Shown in pieces: positions 1 through 6,616 of a stretch of 12,904 nucleotides of DNA. Positions within the stretch are counted from its first letter, which is position 1; each line of letters opens with the position of its first letter. The stretch spans positions 1 through 12,904 of the forward strand of contig CAAFQK010000007.1 of the NCBI GenBank assembly GCA_900765115.1. The letters are read 5' to 3'. Below the pieces are notes generated by a model. The model made no database searches and was not told the DNA's origin. It was given only the letters and a program-made list of their open reading frames with translations. The stretch is from an uncultured Collinsella sp. Its GTDB lineage: Bacteria > Actinomycetota > Coriobacteriia > Coriobacteriales > Coriobacteriaceae. The position numbers and the translations under genes were made by a program.

Positions 1-1347
1 AGAGGTGCTGGCGGCGATGGTGGGGGCACCATCCGGCTCGAGACCCCGCTCGGCGGCGCGCTCCGCCCCCCGGTCGCAGAGCAGCTTATCGTACGCCTTC
101 AAGAACGGCAGGTAGATGATGGCGTCCAGCAAGATGATGATTGCGACAAATACCAGGGCGATAAGCTGGAAGTTTGTGGTGATGAAGATGCCGATGGGGG
201 CAGGGGTAGCCCAAGGCACCACGAAGGAGAAGCCGTTCATGCCCACGTTGTCGATAAAGAACTTGGCAACGCTTACGTTGACGCAGCCGGCGGCAACAAA
301 GGGGATAAGCATGTAGGGGTTAAGGATCATCGGCGCGCCAAAGAGCAGCGGCTCGTTGACAGCAAAGGCAACAGGAACAATCGAGGCCTTACCGACGGCT
401 TTGAGCTGCTTGGACTTCATAAAGAGAATCAGCAGAAGCGGCACGATGAACGTGGCGCCGGTGCCGCCGAACTCACCCACGAGCGACATGTTGAAGGTGA
501 GGGAATGGGCGGGGTGACCACCGGCCAGCAGAACCTGCAGGTTCTCGGCCTGGTTGGCAAGACGGATGGGGTCGATGCCCGGCTGGACGATCGAGGGGCC
601 GTGGACGCCGATGAACCAGAAGAACGCGGTGGCTGCCTGGATAAGGATAAGGCCAGGATAGGTTTCTGCAGCGGTAAAGAGCGGGGAGAGCAGTTTGATA
701 AGCAGCTCGGAGAACGGAACGCCCATGAGGTTGCGCACGACGACATCGATGATGCCGCAGATGATGACGGCGCCACCGAAGGGGATAATGTCGCGGAAGT
801 TCTGGGCGATGGCGCCCGGGACCTCCTTGGGCAGCTTAATGGTCAGATCGCGCGAGACGCAGAACTTATAGACCCAAACGGTAATGAACGCGGCGATATA
901 GGCCGAGAACAGACCGCGCGTACCCATGCTGGTGCAATCGAAGACAGAAAGCTCGGAGCCGTTGAACTTGGTGGTGAACTGCGTAACAGCGAGCAGCAGC
1001 ATGCTGCACTGGGCGGCAACCATGGTGGAGCCGTCGTTGAGCACCTTGCCGGCGGGCATGCGACGGTTCATGGAAGCCGTGAAGTTCTTGGCGGTGGTGC
1101 CGGCAACCATGATGCCCATGACGCCCATGGTGAAGTTGTACAGCTTGTTGCACCAGTCGATGAGCGGCTGGGGCAGCGTGATGCCAACTACGCCGGGAAG
1201 GGTGGCGATCAGCAGGAAGATCGAAGAGGTAAGGACGATGGGCATGCACCCAAGGAATCCGTCCTTGATGGCCTGGAGGTAGATGTTCCTCGAGATCTTC
1301 TCAAAGAACGGTTGATGCTTTTCGAGCATCTTTACGATGGCGTCCAT
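1..1347 (-). CDS. PTS lactose/cellobiose-family EIIC permease, 3' end beyond the window
   Basis: The frame stays open from an ATG at 1347 to the left edge (449 codons), so the C-terminus is missing. The protein parallels the lacE product of this window: an amphipathic start (EKHQPFFEKISRNIYL), many hydrophobic membrane segments to about residue 419, then a charged linker that may lead into an EIIB domain. Residues tied to sugar binding and phosphotransfer in the EIIC Lac/Cel family are present: His249 in IGVHGPS and Glu332 in AVNEPLLFG. It differs from LacE around 253-270, reading IVQPGIDPIRLANQ where LacE has IVEPAIAA, so its substrate may be a different beta-galactoside or beta-glucoside. 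AGGAG lies 4 nt before the ATG. It is divergent from a LacI-family gene and separated from it by a strong operator. The family call is secure; the substrate is not. Confidence 0.93.
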   Translation of the reverse strand, partial: MDAIVKMLEKHQPFFEKISRNIYLQAIKDGFLGCMPIVLTSSIFLLIATLPGVVGITLPQPLIDWCNKLYNFTMGVMGIMVAGTTAKNFTASMNRRMPAGKVLNDGSTMVAAQCSMLLLAVTQFTTKFNGSELSVFDCTSMGTRGLFSAYIAAFITVWVYKFCVSRDLTIKLPKEVPGAIAQNFRDIIPFGGAVIICGIIDVVVRNLMGVPFSELLIKLLSPLFTAAETYPGLILIQAATAFFWFIGVHGPSIVQPGIDPIRLANQAENLQVLLAGGHPAHSLTFNMSLVGEFGGTGATFIVPLLLILFMKSKQLKAVGKASIVPVAFAVNEPLLFGAPMILNPYMLIPFVAAGCVNVSVAKFFIDNVGMNGFSFVVPWATPAPIGIFITTNFQLIALVFVAIIILLDAIIYLPFLKAYDKLLCDRGAERAAERGLEPDGAPTIAASTS

Positions 1348-1424
1348 AGAGCTCCTTTGCTACTTGATGCGCGATGCATGTGGATGGAACTGGTCGTCGA
1401 TGGATGGTCAGGACTGCCCGGAAA

Positions 1425-1443
1425 CCTTCCTGCTTAAGGAAGG
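1425..1443 (-). other. Small hairpin in the leader of the EIIC gene
   Basis: CCTTCCT (1425-1431) pairs with AGGAAGG (1437-1443) around a 5-nt loop. It lies between the operator and the EIIC start, so it would sit in the 5' leader if transcription begins near the operator. No T-run follows, so it is not a terminator. Its role is unknown and it could be chance. Confidence 0.3.
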
Positions 1444-1448
1444 CATTG

Positions 1449-1472
1449 CGAAATGACAACGTTGTCATTTCG
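1449..1472. promoter_or_regulatory. Perfect 24-bp palindromic LacI-type operator
   Basis: The half-site CGAAATGACAAC is followed directly by its exact reverse complement, with the centre between 1460 and 1461. An even-length palindrome with a C|G centre is typical of LacI-family operators. A second copy of AATGACAACGT lies at 1475-1485, 23 bp centre to centre, but its other half is degenerate, giving a strong site plus a half-site. The position between the divergent EIIC gene and the adjacent LacI-family gene suggests that this regulator controls both genes. Binding itself is inferred. Confidence 0.8.
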
Positions 1473-1622
1473 TTAATGACAACGTAAGACATTTTTGAAA
1501 GAGCAACAAGGATATACGGGTGAGTGGTCGATATTGTCCGGTAAACGGTTGATTTATCAGTCAGGCAGGTAGTGTATGCTAGAACGCAAATAACAAGCGA
1601 TGTAAAACCGACTGGAGAACTA

Positions 1623-2633
1623 GTGGCAACGATGGACAAGAAAAATGTCTCAATGAACGATGTGGCAGTTGCCGCGGGTGTTTCTCTCAAGACGGTGTCG
1701 CGCGTGATCAACGAGCCCGATAGCGTGCGAGAGTCGACACGCGATAAGGTCCATGCGGCCATGGAGGCGCTCGGGTTCCGGGCGAACTTTGCCGCGCGTT
1801 CACTCAAGTTGGGCCGTTACGGGTGCATCGGCGTGGTGATGTTCCACTTGTCGGGCGGCGCCGTGGACATGATTGACGGTATCGCCGATGCTGCTGAGGA
1901 GCGAGGCTTTGCGCTTACGATGATCAAGAAACGGGCAGGAGAGAAGATGACCCTCGCCGATGCGGCGCGCAGGATGTCGCAACTGCCCGTCGATGGCATG
2001 ATCTTCAACCTGCGTCAGATGGTCGATGACTTTGATACCTTTGAGGCGCCGAAAGACCTCAAGACGGTGATTATCACGCCGATGGAACATCCTAACTGCT
2101 CTACCGTTAGTGACGATCAAGAGGGTGGTGCGCGCATGGCGTGCGAGCACTTCTTAAATCGCGGGCACAAGAACGTGTATTTCGTCTCTGGTAAGAAAGA
2201 GTCGCTGTCGAGCCAGTGCCGTATGAAAGGTTGGCGTGCGGCACTCGAGGCGCGTGGCATTGAGCCGCCCGAGCCTCTGCAAGGCGATTGGAATGCGGAT
2301 AGTGGCTATGCCGCGGGCCTTGCGCTTGCCGATAAACCCGATTGCACGGCGGTCCTCGCTGCTAACGACTGCATGGCAAACGGCGTGATGATGGCTCTGC
2401 GTGACAGAGGGCTCAGGGTGCCCGACGACGTGTCCGTGATCGGCTTTGACGACGAACTCTACAAGACGATTCCCAACTCGATTCTGACGTCAGTGAAGTT
2501 TCGCCACCGCGAGCTGGGCATCCGTGCGCTTAACGAGGTCGTCGCAGGTCTGGAAGCCCCGAGCTCCAGAAGCCGTACGCTTGTGTCGGGCGTGCTGGTC
2601 GAGCGTTCCAGCGTGAAGGACCTGCGGGCGTAG
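1623..2633 (+). CDS. LacI-family transcriptional regulator (paralogue 1)
   Basis: A DNA-binding repressor of 336 residues from a GTG start at 1623. GGAGA at 1614-1618 sits at good distance for that codon; ATG 1632 is a less well-spaced alternative. The upstream in-frame GTG at 1572 overlaps a possible -10 (TATGCT, 1575-1580) and is unlikely. The N-terminal helix-turn-helix (about residues 11-31, NDVAVAAGVSLKTVSRVIN) is followed by the hinge helix (ANFAARSLKLG) and a periplasmic-binding-protein-like effector domain. Counterparts of E. coli LacI inducer-pocket residues are visible: Arg four residues before GW (SSQCRMKGW), Trp in GDWNADSGYAAG, Asn in LAANDCMANG and Asp in VIGFDDE. This fits a galactoside-like effector, by inference. 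The likely target is the palindrome at 1449-1472. It resembles the second LacI protein at 6617-7621. Confidence 0.93.
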   Translation: MATMDKKNVSMNDVAVAAGVSLKTVSRVINEPDSVRESTRDKVHAAMEALGFRANFAARSLKLGRYGCIGVVMFHLSGGAVDMIDGIADAAEERGFALTMIKKRAGEKMTLADAARRMSQLPVDGMIFNLRQMVDDFDTFEAPKDLKTVIITPMEHPNCSTVSDDQEGGARMACEHFLNRGHKNVYFVSGKKESLSSQCRMKGWRAALEARGIEPPEPLQGDWNADSGYAAGLALADKPDCTAVLAANDCMANGVMMALRDRGLRVPDDVSVIGFDDELYKTIPNSILTSVKFRHRELGIRALNEVVAGLEAPSSRSRTLVSGVLVERSSVKDLRA

Positions 2634-2650
2634 ACGTGCTCGGCTCGTTC

Positions 2651-2707
2651 ATCTTAATCTGTAACAGGTGGGACCGAAAATCTCAGCTAGATGTTACAGA
2701 TTGAGAT
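2651..2707. repeat. Palindromic intergenic repeat, unit 1 (25-nt loop)
   Basis: The arms ATCTTAATCTGTAACA (2651-2666) and TGTTACAGATTGAGAT (2692-2707) pair over 16 positions, one of them a G-U wobble in the plus-strand RNA. The loop 2667-2691 is 25 nt and ends in CAGCTAGA, as in unit 3. It is the first of three units with centres about 80 bp apart, between the convergent ends of the LacI gene and lacG. It resembles REP/BIME-type elements in placement, but no named family is recognised. Confidence 0.8.
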
Positions 2708-2730
2708 TGAGAGGATTGCCCTGTGCGTTT

Positions 2731-2787
2731 ATCTCAATCTGTAACAACTAGACGTCCAAAACCGGTTTTAGTGTTACAGATTTAGAC
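2731..2787. repeat. Palindromic intergenic repeat, unit 2 (25-nt loop, inverted orientation)
   Basis: The arms ATCTCAATCTGTAACA (2731-2746) and TGTTACAGATTTAGAC (2772-2787) match at 14 of 16 positions. The loop 2747-2771 is again exactly 25 nt. Its CTAG-containing end lies on the left (ACTAGACG) rather than on the right as in units 1 and 3, so this copy appears inverted relative to them. Confidence 0.78.
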
Positions 2788-2808
2788 AATTCGGTCTCGC
2801 TTATTCCA

Positions 2809-2871
2809 TTTGTCTCGATCTGTAACAGTTAAGGGTGAAATAACCAGCTAGATGTTACAGATCGAGACAAA
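2809..2871. repeat. Palindromic intergenic repeat, unit 3 (perfect 19-bp stem, 25-nt loop)
   Basis: The arms TTTGTCTCGATCTGTAACA (2809-2827) and TGTTACAGATCGAGACAAA (2853-2871) are exact complements. The loop 2828-2852 is 25 nt and ends in CAGCTAGA. Compared with units 1 and 2, an A-T pair has become G-C (CTCGATC/GATCGAG), and relative to unit 1 another A-T pair has become G-C (GTCTC/GAGAC). These are compensatory changes, so pairing seems to be under selection. Confidence 0.82.
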
Positions 2872-2888
2872 CGGCTTCCGACCTGCAC

Positions 2889-2932
2889 AAAAAGGCCGGG
2901 GGCGGCGCGCCGTGTGACGTGCCGCCCCCGGC
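2889..2932 (-). terminator. Rho-independent terminator of the lacE-lacG operon
   Basis: GCCGGGGGCGGC (2895-2906) and GCCGCCCCCGGC (2921-2932) form a perfect 12-bp GC stem that can extend by three more pairs. Read on the minus strand it is followed by five U residues (the A run at 2889-2893). It starts about 45 nt after the lacG stop codon. There is no comparable T-run on the plus side, so it serves mainly the minus-strand operon. Confidence 0.9.
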
Positions 2933-2977
2933 TGAGAAATGGGGACAGGTTATGTGGGCGGGTAACCCCGCAAGCCG

Positions 2978-4417
2978 CTAGTCCAGACGACGGGTCTGCG
3001 CTACGTGCTTATACCAGTAGGCGCTTGCCTTGGGCGTGCGCTTCTGGGTTTCAAAGTCAACGTAGAAGAAGCCATAGCGCTTGTTGTATCCGTTGGTCCA
3101 GGAGAACTGGTCCTGCAGGCTCCACAGGAAGTAACCGCCCACGTTGACGCCCACCTCCATGGCCTTGAGCAACCAGCGCAGGTGCTGCTCGATGTAGTCG
3201 ATGCGCGGCTGGTCGTCCACAAAGCCGTCTTTGTAGGGGTCCTTGTAGCCCATGCCGTTCTCGGTGATGAAGATCTGCTTGTAGTTGGGGTAGCGCTGCT
3301 TAATGTAGACGAGCAGATCGAACAGACCCTCGGGATAGATGATCCAGTCCCAGTCGGTGGTGGGGATGCCGGGCTTGTTCACATGCTCGCCAATACCCTT
3401 GACGCGCCAGCGGCCGGTGCCCTTCTCGCCTGTACCGTTGTGGTGCAGGTCGTTCTCGCCGTCGTAAGCCTTGAGGAAGCGGCACTGGTAGTTGTTAACG
3501 CCCAGGTAGTCGTTGTAGAGCGCGGCCTCGCGCATGATTTTCAGATCCTCGTCTAGGATCTGGATGGTGCCGCCCGAGACGGCAGCCAGGCGGTTGGCGC
3601 ACTCGAGGGTGTCGGGCGCGTAGTCGCCGCGGAAGGTGGCGTCGAGCAAGAACTGGTTTTGCAGCACGTGCTCGTTGTTGGCGGCTTTGATGTCGGCGGG
3701 GTCGTTCTCGTTGAGCGGATACTTAAACTCCAACGACTGGATGACGCCGATCTTGCCCTTAAAACCGCCGTTGTGGAAGGCCAGCACGGCCTTGGCGTGG
3801 GCGAGCATCATGTTGTGCTCGCATTGGAAGGCTTCGGCAAGATGTGCCTTGACGCCACCGGGGAAAGTGCCCTCGATGTAGGTGTTGGAGGCGTCCGCCC
3901 AGATCTCGTTAAAGGTGAACCAGTAGGTCACCTGGTCGGCGTACTCCTTAAAGCAGAAAGTGGCAAAGTCCACAAAGGCGTCGATGGTCTCGCGGTTGAG
4001 GAAGTCGCCCTTCTCAAAGAGGGGAAGCGGCGTATCGAAGTGATGCAGCGTGACAAACGGCTCAACGTGGTGTTTGTGGCACTCGGCGAAAAGGTCGTGG
4101 TAGAACTGCACGCCCTCGGGGTTTATCTCGCCGGTGCCGTTGGGGAAGATGCGGCTCCAGGCAATGGAGAGACGGATGCCGTTGATGCCAAACTCCTCGC
4201 ACAGCTCCAGATCGACGGGGTACTGGTTGTAGAAGTCCGAAGCGGGATCGGGGGAAAAGCGCCCCTGGGCCTCCAGGAAGTCGTCCCAGGCAACCTTGCC
4301 CTTACCGTGGGTGCGGGTCTCGCCCTCTACCTGGTAGGCAGCGGTGGCGCCGCCAAAGACAAAGTCCTCGGGAAACTGCGCAGGCGGGTTGGTGACGCTA
4401 GCAGGGTTAACGGACAT
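2978..4417 (-). CDS. lacG: 6-phospho-beta-galactosidase LacG (GH1)
   Basis: A cytoplasmic glycoside hydrolase family 1 enzyme of 479 residues that cleaves lactose-6-phosphate to glucose and galactose-6-phosphate. The barrel starts at FPEDFVFGGATAAYQVEG. The acid/base Glu171 is in TFNEI and the nucleophile Glu386 is in ITENGMG. The phosphate-recognition set Ser439, Lys446 and Tyr448 (SWTNGYNKRYG) marks a 6-phospho-glycosidase. Long stretches match lactococcal LacG from memory (HVEPFVTLHHFDTP, TDWDWIIYPEGL, PASDFY..YPVDLEL, WSLQDQFSW), favouring 6-phospho-beta-galactosidase over 6-phospho-beta-glucosidase. It is the second gene after lacE, 66 nt downstream, with a hairpin between them. Its ribosome site is weak (TTGGATCATC before the ATG), so its translation may depend on the upstream gene or on the hairpin. 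It lacks an export signal. Confidence 0.93.
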   Translation of the reverse strand: MSVNPASVTNPPAQFPEDFVFGGATAAYQVEGETRTHGKGKVAWDDFLEAQGRFSPDPASDFYNQYPVDLELCEEFGINGIRLSIAWSRIFPNGTGEINPEGVQFYHDLFAECHKHHVEPFVTLHHFDTPLPLFEKGDFLNRETIDAFVDFATFCFKEYADQVTYWFTFNEIWADASNTYIEGTFPGGVKAHLAEAFQCEHNMMLAHAKAVLAFHNGGFKGKIGVIQSLEFKYPLNENDPADIKAANNEHVLQNQFLLDATFRGDYAPDTLECANRLAAVSGGTIQILDEDLKIMREAALYNDYLGVNNYQCRFLKAYDGENDLHHNGTGEKGTGRWRVKGIGEHVNKPGIPTTDWDWIIYPEGLFDLLVYIKQRYPNYKQIFITENGMGYKDPYKDGFVDDQPRIDYIEQHLRWLLKAMEVGVNVGGYFLWSLQDQFSWTNGYNKRYGFFYVDFETQKRTPKASAYWYKHVAQTRRLD

Positions 4418-4440
4418 GATGATCCAATCGTCTAAATCGA

Positions 4441-4474
4441 AGGGCCAGCCGGTCTTGGATGGTCGGCTGGCCCT
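4441..4474 (-). other. Intercistronic hairpin between lacE and lacG
   Basis: AGGGCCAGCCG (4441-4451) and its exact complement CGGCTGGCCCT (4464-4474) form an 11-bp stem with a 12-nt loop, 9 nt after the lacE stop and 23 nt before the lacG start. On the minus strand the stem is followed by TCGATTT, too poor in U for a full terminator. It could act as a leaky terminator or as an RNA-stability or processing element that sets the lacE:lacG ratio. The structure is clear; the function is inferred. Confidence 0.65.
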
Positions 4475-4483
4475 GGGCGTTAC

Positions 4484-6259
4484 TTACTTCGAGAGTTGCT
4501 CGCTTACGAAGGCGAGAGACTTGTCGCCGTTCTGGGAGAGCTCGATGTATTGCTTGCCACGGCAGGCGACACACTTGTTGCCCACGCGCTCGCAGTCCTT
4601 CTGCAGGTCGGCCAGGTAGCTGGCGGCTTGCGGGGCCAGGACGACCAGATCGAAGTCGGGGAGCATGTCCACGTGGTTGCCATAGGCCTCGGCAGCGGTC
4701 TCGAGGTTAATGCCGCGCTCCTTGGCAGCCTTGGCCAGCGCGTTGGCGAGCAGGCCCGAGGTGCCGCCACCCTGGCAGAGCACGAGCACGCGCTTGCCGT
4801 TGAGGTCGCTAGTGGCCGTAGCCTCGGTGGCGGGTGCTGCGGAAGCGGCGGGGGCGTTGGCCTTCACGGCCTCGGCAGCAGCGCCGGCGGCAACGCTCTT
4901 GGCGTCGGCCTTGCCCTGGAAGGCATCGTTGAGCTTGGCGGCCTTTGCGGCGTTCTTGGCGGCGAGCTCCTCCTGGGAGATCTCGGCCTCCTCGGTGCAC
5001 TTCTGGGCGTCGTAGGCACGGAAGAACGGATAGTACAGAACAAAGTCGACGACCAGGATAAGGGCGAGCATCACAAAGGCGAGTGGTTGGAAGCCCAAGC
5101 CCATGATGGTGCCGATGGGGCCGGGGACAGTCCAAGGCAGGGTGTACATAAAGCCGTTCATGCCCAAGAAGTCGATAAAGATCTTGAGGATCCAGATGTT
5201 GGCGATCGGGGCAAAGACGAACGGGACAAAGAAGACGGGGTTGAGCACGATGGGCGCGGCGAACAGCAGCGGCTCGTTGACGGCAAAGCAGACGGGGACG
5301 ATGGCAGCCTTACCGACGGCGCGCATCTCCTGGGACTTGGCCAGGAAGCAGAACATAAAGACCAGAACGAGCGTGGCGCCAGTACCGCCCATGCAGACGA
5401 CGAAGTACTGGGCACCCTGGGTCAGGACAGCGGAAGCGTGCTGGCCAGCCTGGAACGCAGCCAGGTTGTCGGTCATGTTGGCAACGAGGGCGGCGGCGAT
5501 GGCGGGCTCGACGATCGAGGGGCCGTGGACGCCCACGAACCAGAAGAGGCTCATGGCGCCGTAGATCACAGCGAGACCGATATAGCCGTCGGCAGCGGTG
5601 AACAGGGGCTGGAACACCTGGATGACGCCCTGGGCAAAGCAGAAGCCAAAGGCAGCGCGGAAGACGATGTCAAAGACCCAAAAGACGGCGATGCAGACGG
5701 AGAAGGGGATGATGTCCTTAAAGGTCTGCGAGATGTTGGGCGGAACCTGCTCGGGCATCTTGACGGTGATGTTGCGCTTGATAAAGAACTTGTAGATGAT
5801 GCCGGTCACAAACGCAGCGATGAAGGCAGTCAGCAGGCCCTTGGAACCAAGGTAGGTGGTGTTGAAGCCGCTGGCGGCGTCCGTGGCGATGGTGTCGCTC
5901 GAAAGGAGCAAGAAGCCGATGATGGCCGCGCACATGCACGAGATAAAGTTGATCTGGTTGTTCTTGGGCAGATCGCGGTTCTGAGCGTCGGCGAAGTGCT
6001 TGGCTGTGGTGGCAGCGCAGGCGATGGCCAGGATACCCATGGAGTAGTTGTAGCACTTCCACAGGGCGTTGTTGATGTCATCGGGCCAGTAGAAACCCCA
6101 GATGTTGGGGACCGAGGCTACCAGGCAGAAGATGGACGAGAAGATGATGATGGGGATGACGGAGATAAAGCCGTCGCGGATCGCCTTGAGGTACTTGTTG
6201 CGGGCGATCGCGTTGAAAAAGGGCTGGCCTTTTTCGATGGTGGCGATGAGTTGCTCCAT
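4484..6259 (-). CDS. lacE: PTS lactose-specific EIICB component LacE
   Basis: The membrane transporter that takes up lactose and phosphorylates it to lactose-6-phosphate, in 591 residues. The EIIC domain (about 1-415) has multiple hydrophobic segments, His245 in FVGVHGPSIVEPAIAA and Glu329 in FAVNEPLLF, the family's substrate and phosphotransfer residues. An Ala-rich linker (about 420-485) leads to the EIIB domain (about 488-591), whose phosphorylated cysteine is Cys495 in VLVLCQGGGTSGLLANAL. Blocks such as NRDLPKNNQINF, MPEQVPPNISQ and GSKGLLTAFIAAFVT match lactococcal LacE from memory. AGGAG lies 6 nt before the ATG. It is first in the lacE-lacG operon, with a LacI-type operator centred about 70 bp upstream. 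It needs LacF as phosphodonor, which here is encoded separately at 7836. Confidence 0.95.
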   Translation of the reverse strand: MEQLIATIEKGQPFFNAIARNKYLKAIRDGFISVIPIIIFSSIFCLVASVPNIWGFYWPDDINNALWKCYNYSMGILAIACAATTAKHFADAQNRDLPKNNQINFISCMCAAIIGFLLLSSDTIATDAASGFNTTYLGSKGLLTAFIAAFVTGIIYKFFIKRNITVKMPEQVPPNISQTFKDIIPFSVCIAVFWVFDIVFRAAFGFCFAQGVIQVFQPLFTAADGYIGLAVIYGAMSLFWFVGVHGPSIVEPAIAAALVANMTDNLAAFQAGQHASAVLTQGAQYFVVCMGGTGATLVLVFMFCFLAKSQEMRAVGKAAIVPVCFAVNEPLLFAAPIVLNPVFFVPFVFAPIANIWILKIFIDFLGMNGFMYTLPWTVPGPIGTIMGLGFQPLAFVMLALILVVDFVLYYPFFRAYDAQKCTEEAEISQEELAAKNAAKAAKLNDAFQGKADAKSVAAGAAAEAVKANAPAASAAPATEATATSDLNGKRVLVLCQGGGTSGLLANALAKAAKERGINLETAAEAYGNHVDMLPDFDLVVLAPQAASYLADLQKDCERVGNKCVACRGKQYIELSQNGDKSLAFVSEQLSK

Positions 6260-6300
6260 GCAATGCTCCTAAGAGTCGGTGGGTTAGCAACGATGGTAGC

Positions 6301-6341
6301 TTTTGGCGTTCGGTTGCCAAAATGTTGACGTTGCCATTTTG
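6301..6341. promoter_or_regulatory. LacI-type operator upstream of lacE (site A) with adjoining inverted repeat
   Basis: The 24 bp at 6318-6341 form an imperfect palindrome (9 of 12 positions), read on the minus strand as AAATGGCAAC then GTCAACATTT, with a C|G centre. Directly beside it, TTTTGGC (6301-6307) and GCCAAAA (6316-6322) form a perfect inverted repeat. The same core occurs at 6441-6458. It lies about 60-80 bp before the lacE start, where bound repressor could block transcription. The likely ligand is the LacI-family protein encoded at 6617. Confidence 0.7.
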
Positions 6342-6440
6342 CGACACAAAAAAAGACGCGAACCGGTGGTTCCTGTGCCTGCGAACCGTCGATTCCTTAT
6401 GCGTAAACGTTTGAGCCGCCCGGTGGCTCTGTGTTTGCGC

Positions 6441-6458
6441 AATGGCAACGTTAACATT
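6441..6458. promoter_or_regulatory. LacI-type operator upstream of the second LacI gene (site B)
   Basis: AATGGCAAC is followed by GTTAACATT, palindromic at 7 of 9 positions with a C|G centre. The core AATGGCAACGTYAACATTT is shared with site A but in the opposite orientation, and the similarity continues into a nearby GCCAAAAGC. Thus each divergent gene has one copy facing it. The centres are about 120 bp apart, which would allow DNA looping by a tetramer or paired dimers. Between the sites, an AAACGTTT palindrome (6405-6412) is a poor match to a catabolite-response element. Confidence 0.65.
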
Positions 6459-6544
6459 TGGGAGCCAAAAGCCGTTTGGGGAAGCAAAAATGTCGGTGAA
6501 CGGTAGGCTTTGGGTGGTGAGCGTATGGTGGGAGAGGCGTTGGA

Positions 6545-6550
6545 TATACT
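6545..6550 (+). promoter_or_regulatory. Possible -10 element for the second LacI gene
   Basis: TATACT lies 66 bp before the ATG at 6617. No convincing -35 is seen at the normal distance, so the assignment is tentative. Confidence 0.35.
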
Positions 6551-6616
6551 TGAAGGCGTTAAAAATGACTGCGTAGGGTGCCACCAATGGCATCGTCGAC
6601 ATAGAAAGATCGACCT

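Noticed and set aside
505..1437. Open frame of 310 codons antisense to the EIIC gene
   Set aside because: Same explanation: it covers a clear EIIC on the other strand, runs through the operator-proximal leader, and has no recognisable domain.
1572..1622. N-terminal extension of the first LacI protein from GTG 1572
   Set aside because: No ribosome site, overlap with a possible -10, and LacI proteins begin shortly before the helix-turn-helix, as from 1623 or 1632.
2651..2871. CRISPR array
   Set aside because: Only three units, each an inverted pair with a 25-nt loop. The loops are partly related to one another, one unit is flipped, and no cas gene is nearby.
2978..4417. 6-phospho-beta-glucosidase (BglA-type) as the name for the GH1 enzyme
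   Set aside because: GH1 6-phospho-enzymes are easily confused, but overall sequence similarity and the lacE/lacABC context favour LacG.
4496..6328. Long open frame (610 codons) antisense to lacE
   Set aside because: It is the mirror of a well-supported EIICB gene. Its translation is an acidic, low-complexity Asp/Gly/Val-rich string typical of antisense frames in GC-rich genes.
6405..6412. Catabolite-response element (AAACGTTT)
   Set aside because: Only part of the flanking consensus is present on one side and the other side does not match. Kept as a remark only.
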